From contig JAFXAB010000016.1 of the NCBI GenBank assembly GCA_017522135.1, positions 1 through 64,000 on the forward strand: DNA of 64,000 bases, given 5' to 3'. The notes below the pieces were generated by a model. The model searched no databases and had not been told where the DNA came from. It was given only the letters and a program-made list of their open reading frames with translations. The position numbers were made by a program, and so were the translations under genes. This DNA comes from Bacteroidaceae bacterium. Lineage in GTDB: Bacteria; Bacteroidota; Bacteroidia; Bacteroidales; Barnesiellaceae_A. Numbering within the stretch: position 1 is the stretch's first letter; each line of letters opens with the position of its first letter. Positions 15,673 to 25,215 of this stretch are shown here, piece by piece.

Positions 15673-18441
15673 ATGGAATATAATTTTAAGGAAATAGAAA
15701 AACGTTGGTCGCAATTCTGGAAAGAAAATAATACATATAGAGTAGAAGAAAATAATGGTAAACCCAAGTTTTATGTACTCGATATGTTTCCCTATCCTTC
15801 GGGAGCAGGATTGCACGTAGGTCACCCTCTCGGTTATATAGCTTCTGATATATTTTCGAGATATAAGAGATTGCAAGGTTACAATGTATTGCATCCTATG
15901 GGGTATGATGCCTATGGTTTGCCCGCCGAACAATATGCTATACAGACAGGACAACACCCTGCTATAACAACAGAAAAAAATATAAATCGTTATCGCGAGC
16001 AGCTCGACAAAATAGGATTCTGCTATGATTGGAGTCGCGAAATAAGAACTTGCGAACCTAAATATTATAAGTGGACTCAATGGGCGTTTATAAAAATGTT
16101 TGAGAGTTATTATTGTAATACTCTTCAAAAAGCACGTCCTATTGCAGAGTTGGTAGAAATATTTGAAAAACAAGGTACAGAAGGCATAAATGCCGCCTGT
16201 AGTGAAGAGTTGCAATTTACAGCAACCGAATGGAATGCCAAGAGCGAAAAAGAACAACAAGAAATATTGATGAACTATCGTATAGCATATCTGGGTAATA
16301 CGATGGTAAATTGGTGTCCGGCACTTGGTACAGTACTTGCCAATGATGAAGTGAGTGAGGGTGTTTCTATACGTGGAGGTCATCCCGTAGAGCAAAGACT
16401 CATGCGTCAGTGGTGTTTGCGTGTATCGGCCTATGCACAACGTCTGCTCGATGGCTTGGAAAATATAAATTGGACAGAAAGCCTTAAAGAAACTCAGCGC
16501 AATTGGATAGGTCGTTCGGAAGGTGCAGAGATGCAATTTAAAGTAGACAATAGCGATATAGAATTTACAATCTTTACAACACGTGCCGATACTATATTTG
16601 GTGTAACATTTATGGTTCTTGCTCCTGAAAGCGAATATGTATCGAAAGTAGTTACAGCAGAACAACGCCAGGCAGTAGATACATATCTTGAAAGTATAAA
16701 GAGCCGTACAGAGCGTGAACGCTTGATGGATCGTAGCGTGACAGATGTATTTACAGGTTCTTATGCTATCAATCCATTGAATGGCAAGAATATACCCATT
16801 TGGATAAGCGATTATGTATTGGCTGGATATGGTACAGGTGCTATCATGGCTGTGCCTGCTCACGATAGTCGTGACTATGCTTTTGCCAAGCATTTCAATC
16901 TTCCTATTATACCGCTTATAGAGGGTTGTGATGTTAGCGAAGAGAGCTTCGATGCCAAAGAAGGTATAATGATAAATTCTTGTGGTAATGGTCTTGACCT
17001 CAATGGTATAACAGTAAAAGAGGCTATCGCTGCAACTAAGAAATTTATAGAAGAGAAAGGTTTGGGTCGTGTAAAGGTAAATTATCGTCTTCGCGATGCT
17101 ATATTCAGTCGCCAACGTTATTGGGGAGAACCTTTCCCTATCTATTATAAAGAAGATATGCCTTATGTATTGGATGTAGATCAACTACCTTTGCAATTGC
17201 CCGAGGTGGATAAATTCTTACCGACCGAGTCGGGAGAACCTCCGTTGGGTCGTGCCAAGAATTGGAATACAAAAGATGGTTATCCGTTGGAGTTGTGCAC
17301 AATGCCCGGATTTGCAGGTTCATCGGCCTATTATTTGCGTTATATGGATCCGCATAACAATGAGGCTCTTGTATCGAAAGAATCCAATGAGTATTGGCGC
17401 AATGTAGACCTTTATATAGGTGGTACAGAACATGCAACCGGTCACTTGATATATAGCAGATTCTGGAATAAATTCTTGTTTGACTTGGGTTTGATATGTG
17501 AAGATGAGCCATTCAAGAAATTGGTAAATCAAGGTATGATACAAGGTAGATCTAATTTTGTATATCGTATAAAAGATACCAATACCTTTGTATCATATAA
17601 TCTCAAGAATAAATACGATGTGACACCTATACACGTAGATGTAAACATCGTGAGCAACGATATATTGGATATAGAAGCCTTTAAATCATGGCAACCTGAG
17701 TTTGCTACGGCCGAGTTTATTCTCGAAGATGATAAATATGTATGTGGATGGGCTGTAGAGAAGATGTCAAAGTCCATGTTCAATGTAGTCAATCCCGATG
17801 ATATAGTAGAACGTTATGGTGCCGATACCTTGCGTTTCTATGAAATGTTCTTAGGTCCTTTGGAGCAAAGTAAACCATGGGATACAAACGGTATTGACGG
17901 TGTACATCGTTTCTTGCGTAAATTGTGGAATCTCTATTTCAAAGGTGATGAGGTAAACGTATGCGATCGTGCAGCCACAAAAGAAGAGTTGAAATCATTA
18001 CACAAACTCATCAAAAAAGTAACATGGGATATTGAAAACTTCTCATTTAATACTTCGGTAAGTGCTTTTATGATATGTGTCAATGAACTTACTTCTATGA
18101 AATGTAATTGCCGCGAAGTATTGCAAACATTGGCCATACTTATAGCACCGTTTGCACCTCATATTGCCGAGGAATTGTGGCACATAACAGGCAACACAAC
18201 AACTGTATGTGATGCACAATGGCCTATATGTAATGAAGATTATCTGAAAGAAGATAATGTAACTTATGCAGTATCATTCAATGGTAAAGCACGTTTCAAT
18301 ATAGAAGTTGCTACCGGTACATCACGAGAAGATATTGAAAAAATAGCTCTCGAACATGAGTCATCGGCTCGTTGGTTGGAAGGTAAGACTCCTAAAAAAA
18401 TAATAGTTGTACCCAATAAAATTGTAAATATTGTAATTTAA
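15673..18441 (+). CDS. leuS: Leucyl-tRNA synthetase
   Basis: Class I synthetase charging tRNA-Leu. HIGH-type motif [10 protein letters not shown] near residue 50, the CP1 editing domain in the middle ([18 protein letters not shown] and the AVPAHDSRD segment), WCPALGT, and the KMSKS motif [10 protein letters not shown] near residue 700. The C-terminal anticodon-binding and LeuRS-specific domains are present; 922 residues is full length for this phylum. Same direction as nadA, 39 bases downstream. AT-rich codon choice leaves a long antisense frame that is not a gene. Confidence 0.97.
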   Translation: MEYNFKEIEKRWSQFWKENNTYRVEENNGKPKFYVLDMFPYPSGAGLHVGHPLGYIASDIFSRYKRLQGYNVLHPMGYDAYGLPAEQYAIQTGQHPAITTEKNINRYREQLDKIGFCYDWSREIRTCEPKYYKWTQWAFIKMFESYYCNTLQKARPIAELVEIFEKQGTEGINAACSEELQFTATEWNAKSEKEQQEILMNYRIAYLGNTMVNWCPALGTVLANDEVSEGVSIRGGHPVEQRLMRQWCLRVSAYAQRLLDGLENINWTESLKETQRNWIGRSEGAEMQFKVDNSDIEFTIFTTRADTIFGVTFMVLAPESEYVSKVVTAEQRQAVDTYLESIKSRTERERLMDRSVTDVFTGSYAINPLNGKNIPIWISDYVLAGYGTGAIMAVPAHDSRDYAFAKHFNLPIIPLIEGCDVSEESFDAKEGIMINSCGNGLDLNGITVKEAIAATKKFIEEKGLGRVKVNYRLRDAIFSRQRYWGEPFPIYYKEDMPYVLDVDQLPLQLPEVDKFLPTESGEPPLGRAKNWNTKDGYPLELCTMPGFAGSSAYYLRYMDPHNNEALVSKESNEYWRNVDLYIGGTEHATGHLIYSRFWNKFLFDLGLICEDEPFKKLVNQGMIQGRSNFVYRIKDTNTFVSYNLKNKYDVTPIHVDVNIVSNDILDIEAFKSWQPEFATAEFILEDDKYVCGWAVEKMSKSMFNVVNPDDIVERYGADTLRFYEMFLGPLEQSKPWDTNGIDGVHRFLRKLWNLYFKGDEVNVCDRAATKEELKSLHKLIKKVTWDIENFSFNTSVSAFMICVNELTSMKCNCREVLQTLAILIAPFAPHIAEELWHITGNTTTVCDAQWPICNEDYLKEDNVTYAVSFNGKARFNIEVATGTSREDIEKIALEHESSARWLEGKTPKKIIVVPNKIVNIVI

Positions 18442-18448
18442 TAGAACT

Positions 18449-19324
18449 ATGGTAAAAGAATTGAAAAACAGCATTTGGTTTCAATTAAAAGATTTCCTAT
18501 TTATAGTTTTAGGTTCTTTTAGTTATGCGTTGGCATGGCAAGGTTTTCTTATACCCAACCAATTGACAACAGGAGCTGTAACAGGTTTGGCATCAATTAT
18601 ATATTATGCATTTGGAACACCCCCTGTTGATGTAACTTATGCAGTAGCCAATGTTATATTACTCCTTTTTGCACTCAAGATTTTGGGTCTCAAATTCTGT
18701 ATAAGAACAATATTCGGAGTATTTTTCTGTTGGTTGTTTTTGCATGTCTTGCCTCTATGGATACCCGATGGACTTGTACAAGGCGACACATTTATGGCAT
18801 CGGTTATAGGTGGTATATTGTGTGGTGTGGGTCTTGGTGTTGTATTTACATCTAATGGTAGCACCGGCGGTACCGATATTATTGCTGCAATGGTCAATAA
18901 ATATCACAATGTGAGCTTTGGTAAGATGTTGTTGTATATAGATATTATTATTATTTCTTCATCTTATCTTGTGTTCCATGACGTACAACGTGTTATCTAT
19001 GGTTATATAATCATGTTTATTACCACTACCGTTTGCGATATGATTATCAATGGTATACGTGCATCGGTACAGCTTCTTATTTTCTCCGACAAGTGGGAAG
19101 ATATTGCCGAGAGCATAAGCCACGAACTACAACGTGGTGTAACGGTATTGGATGGTATGGGCTGGTATACCAAGAAACCCAAAAAAGTACTTATTGTAGT
19201 TGCTAAACGCACTCAAATAACACAAATAGAACGACTTATTAAAAACATTGATAATAATGCCTTTATATCACAATCGGCCGTATCGGCTGTGTATGGTCAG
19301 GGCTTTGATAAAATAAAGTCGTAA
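18449..19324 (+). CDS. YitT-family membrane protein (DUF2179)
   Basis: Five to six membrane helices in the first 200 residues, including the family segment TGAVTGLASIIYYAFG and SNGSTGGTDIIAAMVNKY, followed by a cytosolic DUF2179-like domain (about 215-285, with ISHELQRGVTVLDGMGWYTKK). Function unsettled; members are inner-membrane proteins. It follows leuS by seven bases, so the two are very probably co-transcribed, and rdgB comes next. Confidence 0.88.
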   Translation: MVKELKNSIWFQLKDFLFIVLGSFSYALAWQGFLIPNQLTTGAVTGLASIIYYAFGTPPVDVTYAVANVILLLFALKILGLKFCIRTIFGVFFCWLFLHVLPLWIPDGLVQGDTFMASVIGGILCGVGLGVVFTSNGSTGGTDIIAAMVNKYHNVSFGKMLLYIDIIIISSSYLVFHDVQRVIYGYIIMFITTTVCDMIINGIRASVQLLIFSDKWEDIAESISHELQRGVTVLDGMGWYTKKPKKVLIVVAKRTQITQIERLIKNIDNNAFISQSAVSAVYGQGFDKIKS

Positions 19325-19374
19325 AAATAAAAGTGTTTTTTTGCCGTTATCTATTTATATAATGAAGTGCTAAG

Positions 19375-19953
19375 ATGAGAAAAATAGTTTTTGCAACCAA
19401 TAATCAACACAAACTCGAAGAAGTAAGATCTATGATAGGATCTTACTTCGAAGTGTTGAGTTTAAGAGATATTGATTGTAATGAGGAGATACCTGAAAAT
19501 GGAATGACCTTTGAAGAAAATGCTATTTCCAAGGCTCGATATATAAAGGATAACTACGGATACGATTGTTTTGCCGACGATTCGGGATTGGAAGTTACAG
19601 CCTTAAACAATGCACCCGGTGTATTCTCAGCGCGTTATGCAGGGGAACCTTCCAATTCACAACGCAATATAGAGAAACTCATGCATGAAATGCAGGGTAA
19701 AGAAGAACGTTCGGCAAGATTTAGAACATGTATAGCTTATTTAGCCGGTGATGAAGAACGTTTTTTTGAAGGCTGCGTAGAAGGTAATATTATAGACACA
19801 TTGCGTGGTTGCAATGGATTTGGATATGATCCATTGTTTGTACCCTGTGGTTATGATGTAACTTTTGCCGAAATGAGCAGTGACGAAAAAAATAAAATAA
19901 GTCACAGAGCTATAGCCGTACAAAAATTGATTGAATATTTACTCAGTAAATAA
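19375..19953 (+). CDS. rdgB: Non-canonical purine NTP pyrophosphatase (RdgB/HAM1)
   Basis: Hydrolyses ITP, dITP and XTP to monophosphates, keeping them out of nucleic acids. Family motifs: ATNNQHKLEEV at the N-terminus, FADDSGLEVTALNNAPGVFSARYAG, and the C-terminal FGYDPLFVP...SHRAIAV. 192 residues, complete. Within codons 16-25 there is an 11-bp perfect inverted repeat (19420-19430 with 19439-19449). Part of the leuS-yitT-rdgB-porZ run. Confidence 0.95.
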   Translation: MRKIVFATNNQHKLEEVRSMIGSYFEVLSLRDIDCNEEIPENGMTFEENAISKARYIKDNYGYDCFADDSGLEVTALNNAPGVFSARYAGEPSNSQRNIEKLMHEMQGKEERSARFRTCIAYLAGDEERFFEGCVEGNIIDTLRGCNGFGYDPLFVPCGYDVTFAEMSSDEKNKISHRAIAVQKLIEYLLSK

Positions 19954-19962
19954 TATTGTCGT

Positions 19963-22350
19963 ATGATAAAAAAAATATTAACAGTTTCAGTATTGTGTTG
20001 TGTAACTCTATTGTTACAAGCACAACAAGCAGTGGGTCAATGGCAACTATATCCTACTAAATCGGCACAATCAGGTATTATATATGAATCTCTATATGAT
20101 GAAGTTTTCTATATATCCGGTGGCAATATTTTTTCGTATGACAAGAGTTCTTGTGAAATAGAAACATACAATTCGGGTAATTATCTATCTGATAATGGTA
20201 TAAAAAATATTTACTACAACTATGATAATGGTTATCTTATGATTGTGTACAACAATTCCAATATAGACCTTATCTATGAAAATAAAAAGGTAGTGAATAT
20301 ATCGGACTTGAAGAATACCATTATGATGTATTCAAAGTCTATCAATGATGTAGCTTTTGGCGATAATAAGATTTATTTGGCTACCGACTTTGGTTTGGTT
20401 ATACTCAATGATACCAAACACGAAGTATATGAGTCGTATATATACGAGAAAGCTTTTTCTCGCATTGTGAAAGTGGGCGAAAAATTGATAGCTCTTATAG
20501 ACAATCATTTATATATAGCCAACATTCAACCCGGAATGTATAACTTTGATACAACGTGGTCTTCCATAGACTTGGGTGATATTGTACCCAATAAGGTATC
20601 GCATATGTATGCCTTCAACGACAAGCAAGTGCTTTTTGCTTGTAATGAAAAATCTTACATTTTGAATATTGAGGATAGTTCTTTGACCGAGCAAACCAAC
20701 AATTTGTATTATGCCAAGGGTATCAATAGAACCAAGACCGGACACCTTATTTCTTTCAGTAACAACATAAGATTTGTTTCTAATGAAGTTTTTGCCGACA
20801 ATCAAGTAAATATATTGGAAGTAAAATCGACCGATAATAAAAATATAAAAGATGGTTATTATTCGTCATACAACGCCCAAAACACTATTTGGTGTTGCAA
20901 TGCTGTGGGTATTTCTAACTTTCAATATTCGGGTAGTACAATAGAATTTCTGCTACAACCTACGGCCTATAATACATCGAGTGTGTCAAAACCTCAAAGT
21001 GTGCAAGTTCACAATGGTAAAGTTTACGTCAAGGATATGGGTGCTTATAATCACTCTGTTGAAATGTCTGCCGCTACTACCATAAGTGTATATGACCTTA
21101 ATAACTATAAGTGGTCTGACCTATCGTTAGACAAAGTTATGCGTGATGGTAAATCTACATCCAAAGGTCTCTTGCGTTCTTCATACAATTTAGCCTTCGA
21201 CCCCGATAGCAGTGAGGTATTTTATGTAGGTTCATGGTTTGATGGACTTCACAAATTTAATGGTACAAAATATGTAGGTAATTATAACCAGAACAACTCC
21301 AATTTGTCACATCCTTGGGAAATGTTGTGTTCTTTTACCGATTTTGATGCCGATGGCAATTTGTGGACTCTTATGATAAGTAATAATAAGGGTTCTAATA
21401 CACTCGTATCATGTTTGCCCGCCAATAAAAAAATATTAGATCCGGCATCTACCACAGCCGAAGATTGGATTACTTATGACGCAGGAGCCAACTTGACTTT
21501 CACCAGCAATCTGATGGTTTGCAAAAAGTCGCCTTACGTTTTTGCCATACATGGCAAGCAGGTAAGTCCCACACGTATCACTGTTATCAATCGCAATACA
21601 GGCGATATACGCATCTTCTCTACTTTCCCCGATCAAGATGGAGGCTCTTTTGGTAATGGAGTACTATACTTCTATACAGCCGTCGAGGATAACAATGGAG
21701 ATGTATGGGTAGGTACTTCTTCCGGACCTATCATCCTCAGCAATTTGTCTAATATCATGAACAGTAACTATCGTTGCACACGTATAAAAGTTCCTCGCAA
21801 CGATGGTACAAACTATGCCGATTATCTCCTTGAGAATGAGTCGGTAAATGATATAGTTGTTGACGGTGCCAATCGCAAATGGCTGGCTACATCATCATCG
21901 GGTCTTTATTTGGTAAATGAAAACGGTACTGAAATTCTTGAAAATCATACTACCGAAAACAGTATGATACCCTCCAATCTGATATATGACATGGATATGG
22001 AAGATGCTACCGGTGAGCTGTTTATAGCTACCGATAAGGGTGTTGCTTCTTATCGTTCGGATGTTTCGGAGGTAGCTGAGGATTATAATAATGTAGTTGT
22101 ATACCCCAATCCTGTACGCCCCGATTATACAGGTTGGATAACCATACAAGGCCTCATGGACAACTCTTTGGTGAAAATTACCGACGTTGCAGGTAACTTA
22201 TTTAGCGAAGGTTATTCAAATGGCGGTACATACCTTTGGGATGGTCGTACAGCTGCAGGCGAGCGTGTAAAGACAGGTATTTATCTTATCTACGCTTCGC
22301 AGAGTGGTGGCACAAGCGGTGTTGTTGCCAAGGTTATGGTTGTAAATTAA
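19963..22350 (+). CDS. porZ: PorZ-like type IX secretion protein (two beta-propellers plus C-terminal sorting domain)
   Basis: Signal peptide, then repeated beta-propeller blades (regions around FSYDKSSCEIETYNSGNYLS and IYLATDFGLVILNDT; later WVGTSSGP and KWLATSSSGLYLV), and a C-terminal domain beginning VVVYPNPVRPDYTG and ending with KVMVVN, typical of type A sorting domains. The PorZ family of T9SS attachment components has this size (about 780-800) and plan. In Porphyromonas PorZ works with PorU, PorV and PorQ at the surface to process and attach cargo. A general two-component-regulator propeller protein with a sorting domain is the alternative. Ends with an intrinsic terminator. Confidence 0.8.
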   Translation: MIKKILTVSVLCCVTLLLQAQQAVGQWQLYPTKSAQSGIIYESLYDEVFYISGGNIFSYDKSSCEIETYNSGNYLSDNGIKNIYYNYDNGYLMIVYNNSNIDLIYENKKVVNISDLKNTIMMYSKSINDVAFGDNKIYLATDFGLVILNDTKHEVYESYIYEKAFSRIVKVGEKLIALIDNHLYIANIQPGMYNFDTTWSSIDLGDIVPNKVSHMYAFNDKQVLFACNEKSYILNIEDSSLTEQTNNLYYAKGINRTKTGHLISFSNNIRFVSNEVFADNQVNILEVKSTDNKNIKDGYYSSYNAQNTIWCCNAVGISNFQYSGSTIEFLLQPTAYNTSSVSKPQSVQVHNGKVYVKDMGAYNHSVEMSAATTISVYDLNNYKWSDLSLDKVMRDGKSTSKGLLRSSYNLAFDPDSSEVFYVGSWFDGLHKFNGTKYVGNYNQNNSNLSHPWEMLCSFTDFDADGNLWTLMISNNKGSNTLVSCLPANKKILDPASTTAEDWITYDAGANLTFTSNLMVCKKSPYVFAIHGKQVSPTRITVINRNTGDIRIFSTFPDQDGGSFGNGVLYFYTAVEDNNGDVWVGTSSGPIILSNLSNIMNSNYRCTRIKVPRNDGTNYADYLLENESVNDIVVDGANRKWLATSSSGLYLVNENGTEILENHTTENSMIPSNLIYDMDMEDATGELFIATDKGVASYRSDVSEVAEDYNNVVVYPNPVRPDYTGWITIQGLMDNSLVKITDVAGNLFSEGYSNGGTYLWDGRTAAGERVKTGIYLIYASQSGGTSGVVAKVMVVN

Positions 22351-22376
22351 ATTTTTGTAAAACAGACACAGTAAAT

Positions 22377-22403
22377 AAGAGGAGGCATCGTGTCTCCTCT
22401 TTT
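22377..22403 (+). terminator. porZ terminator
   Basis: AAGAGGAG (22377-22384) pairs with CTCCTCTT (22394-22401) and is followed by TT. It overlaps the extended start of the NUDIX frame, which supports the shorter NUDIX start at 22426. Confidence 0.7.
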
Positions 22404-22425
22404 ACTATGGCAATATAATAAAGCC

Positions 22426-22950
22426 ATGAAACACCCATTAGAAAAATTTATCTATTGTCCTTGTTGCGGAGACTCGCAATTTGTTGTCAATAATGCTTCA
22501 TCAAAGCGTTGCGAAGTGTGCGGTTTTGTCTACTATTTCAATCCTCGAGCCGCAGTAGTAGCAGTAATACGTGACGAAAAAGGCCGATTGTTGGTGGCAC
22601 GTCGTGCGCATGAGCCGGCTAAGGGTACTTTTGATTTGCCCGGTGGATTTACCGAGTGTGGTGAGACAGCCGAGCAATCGCTCTGTCGTGAAGTTATGGA
22701 AGAAACAGGCATAACCATCCAATCGGCACGATATCTCTTTTCTGAGCCCAATATATATACTTATTCGGGCATGGATATTCATACGATGGATCTTTTCTTT
22801 GAAGTAGTGGTAGATAGCTCTGTTGCTTATTGTAGCAACGACGATGTAGCCTCGTTGCAATGGATACATCCTGAGAATATTCAACCCGAAGATTTTGGAC
22901 TTTGTTCTATTCGTCGCGGTATTGTCAGGCTGCTCAAAGATTTTTTATAA
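22426..22950 (+). CDS. NUDIX hydrolase with N-terminal zinc ribbon
   Basis: Four N-terminal Cys (YCPCCG ... RCEVCGF) form a likely zinc ribbon at residues 10-35, followed by a NUDIX fold with the Nudix box GGFTECGETAEQSLCREVMEETG. Zinc-ribbon NUDIX proteins include NADH and nucleotide-sugar pyrophosphatases; the substrate cannot be fixed from sequence. The ATG at 22426 is chosen over an earlier in-frame codon that falls in the porZ terminator. Its last codons overlap the end of the convergent membrane gene by six bases. Confidence 0.9.
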   Translation: MKHPLEKFIYCPCCGDSQFVVNNASSKRCEVCGFVYYFNPRAAVVAVIRDEKGRLLVARRAHEPAKGTFDLPGGFTECGETAEQSLCREVMEETGITIQSARYLFSEPNIYTYSGMDIHTMDLFFEVVVDSSVAYCSNDDVASLQWIHPENIQPEDFGLCSIRRGIVRLLKDFL

Positions 22951-23919
22951 TGAGGGGTAGTTGCCCCAATACATCCATCCTATCCAAGTTGCCAAAACAA
23001 CAATGAGAGCTATGAGTGTTATTGTTGAGGTACGCTTGGTATGCGATGAGAAGAAATAGCTTGCTTGCAATGCTACGCAACCATTGAGTATGGGTAGGTA
23101 TTGTATAAAGTGTACATTGTCTATAATGAGCAGGAGGGTTATATAGGTCGATAAAATACTTACAAATCCATTTGTTGCACGAGTATATATTTTCTCATTA
23201 AAGGCACTGTATAAGTTACCTATTCCGGTTACCAACCCTATCATTATAACAACAGTAAAAGGTAATATTTGCAGGTCTATGGTGGGTAGATTTAGTGATA
23301 TGGAAAGAGCCGAAAAGTCTATTTCAGATAGCTCTACTATACCCAATCCCCATATAATCCAATAGGGAACTATCAGTCCTACAATCATGGCTGCAAAGGT
23401 GCGTAATGAGGTTGCCTGCATTTGTATTATTCCTACTACTATGATAGGTAATAGGTATAGTATGTGTGCATCTATAAACGTTGTTATCGAAAGTATCGTG
23501 GCTATGACAAAACCCTTCTCGGTTGCATGTTTTTCTTGATAGCAGCTATATAATATGGCTACTGTCAATATGGCAATAAAAGAAATTAAATTTGCCGGTT
23601 CATACTGATTGACCTTTGTGGGAGTGAGCAGTTGAAATAGCAGAAAGAAGAGTAGGGGAAGTAGCGTTTTTTCTTTGATAAGTCGGAAGTGTACAGCTAT
23701 ATGAGATATTAATATAGCTGTGAGCAATACGATACTGTTGTTGAGCAATATACCTATAATATTGTTATTTATATGCGATATGCTCCATCCTTTTACAATA
23801 CCATTGTAGAAGTCTATCGTATGGTCTATGGTATCATCAAACATTATAAAGCCGGTAATTGCCACAAAAAACAATGTGGCAATTATGGGCATGATGATAT
23901 GTATAATTTTATTGTTCAA
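22945..23919 (-). CDS. Multispan membrane protein after purD (DUF6427-like)
   Basis: 324 residues with about ten hydrophobic helices spread over the length and few charged residues. It starts six bases after the purD stop, as the last gene of the ychF-methyltransferase-purD unit. The position next to purD and the composition resemble the Bacteroidota family DUF6427; that assignment is from memory and tentative. There is no transporter signature I can name. Confidence 0.65.
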   Translation of the reverse strand: MNNKIIHIIMPIIATLFFVAITGFIMFDDTIDHTIDFYNGIVKGWSISHINNNIIGILLNNSIVLLTAILISHIAVHFRLIKEKTLLPLLFFLLFQLLTPTKVNQYEPANLISFIAILTVAILYSCYQEKHATEKGFVIATILSITTFIDAHILYLLPIIVVGIIQMQATSLRTFAAMIVGLIVPYWIIWGLGIVELSEIDFSALSISLNLPTIDLQILPFTVVIMIGLVTGIGNLYSAFNEKIYTRATNGFVSILSTYITLLLIIDNVHFIQYLPILNGCVALQASYFFSSHTKRTSTITLIALIVVLATWIGWMYWGNYPSL

Positions 23920-23925
23920 TCTCTA

Positions 23926-25203
23926 TCAGATATTTTCAAGGTCGTTACCTATATCACGACGGTTGTATTTACCCTCAAAATTTATGAGGCTTGCCGAGCG
24001 ATATGAAGTTTCGAGAGCTTCTTTACGTGTAGCACCGTATGATGTTACTGCAATGACACGACCTCCCGATGTAACAATATTGCCATCCTTATTGGCTGTA
24101 CCAGCGTGGAATATTATACTATCTTTGATGTTTTCAAGACCTGTAATAACCTTACCTTTCTCGTAGTTACCGGGATATCCGCCCGATACCAACATCACAG
24201 TAACGGCCGCACGTGAATCTATTTCGAGTTTTTTCTTATCGAGTGTTTGTGTGGCAACACCTTCAAGTATATCTACCAAGTCCGATGCAATGCGTGGCAT
24301 TACAACCTCTGTCTCTGGGTCTCCCATACGCACATTGTACTCTATTACCATCGGATTACCCTCTACGTTTATGAGTCCGAGGAAGATAAATCCGCGATAC
24401 TCGATATTCTCTTTTTTAAGACCCTCTATAGTGGGTATTACAATACGTTGTTCTACCTTTTGCATAAACTCATCATCGGCAAAAGGAATGGGCGAAACGG
24501 CACCCATACCACCCGTGTTGAGTCCTGTATCTCCTTCACCTATACGCTTATAGTCTTTGGCTACGGGCAATATTTTATAACTTTTTCCATCGGTGAGCAC
24601 AAATACCGAACATTCGATACCCGAAAGAAATTCTTCAATAACCACTGTGGTGCTTGCATTGCCAAACATACCATCGAGCATGGCGCGCAACTCATGCTTG
24701 GCTTCTTCGAGGGTAGGTAGTATCAACACACCTTTGCCGGCTGCCAAACCATCGGCCTTGAGCACATAGGGAGCTTGAAGGCTCTCAAGGAATGTATAAC
24801 CTTCTTCGATATTATCGGCTGTAAAGCTACGATAGCGTGCTGTGGGTATGTTGTGACGCATCATGAAGGCCTTGGCAAAGTCTTTGCTACCCTCAAGTTG
24901 TGCACCCTTTTTCGACGGGCCTATAACAGGTATATGACTCAATGCAGGTGTGTTGGCAAAATAATCATAGATACCCTTTACAAGAGGATCTTCGGGGCCT
25001 ACTACTACCATATTGATGTTGTTTTCGGTACAGAATTCTGCAATAGTATCAAAGTCTGTGGCCGATATATTGATATTTTTGCCCAACGAGGCAGTACCGG
25101 CATTACCGGGTGCTATATAGAGGTTTTCGCAACGAGGGCTTTGAGCCAGTTTCCAAGCGATGGCACATTCACGGCCACCCGAGCCTAAAAGTAGTATATT
25201 CAT
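23926..25203 (-). CDS. purD: Phosphoribosylamine-glycine ligase
   Basis: GAR synthetase, second step of purine synthesis, an ATP-grasp enzyme. N-terminal [20 protein letters not shown], the [13 protein letters not shown] segment, [16 protein letters not shown], the [12 protein letters not shown] block, and the metal-binding MEYN-type [13 protein letters not shown] are all in place. 425 residues, full length. No other purine genes are adjacent. It lies 12 bases after the RNA methyltransferase in the same operon. Confidence 0.96.
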   Translation of the reverse strand: MNILLLGSGGRECAIAWKLAQSPRCENLYIAPGNAGTASLGKNINISATDFDTIAEFCTENNINMVVVGPEDPLVKGIYDYFANTPALSHIPVIGPSKKGAQLEGSKDFAKAFMMRHNIPTARYRSFTADNIEEGYTFLESLQAPYVLKADGLAAGKGVLILPTLEEAKHELRAMLDGMFGNASTTVVIEEFLSGIECSVFVLTDGKSYKILPVAKDYKRIGEGDTGLNTGGMGAVSPIPFADDEFMQKVEQRIVIPTIEGLKKENIEYRGFIFLGLINVEGNPMVIEYNVRMGDPETEVVMPRIASDLVDILEGVATQTLDKKKLEIDSRAAVTVMLVSGGYPGNYEKGKVITGLENIKDSIIFHAGTANKDGNIVTSGGRVIAVTSYGATRKEALETSYRSASLINFEGKYNRRDIGNDLENI

Positions 25204-25215
25204 GTGTATGTTAAA

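Noticed and set aside
15403..17184. 593-codon open frame antisense to leuS and nadA
   Set aside because: It lies fully opposite two well-supported genes, its translation is Ile/Tyr/Cys/Phe rich without motifs, and it arises from the AT-rich codon choice of leuS.
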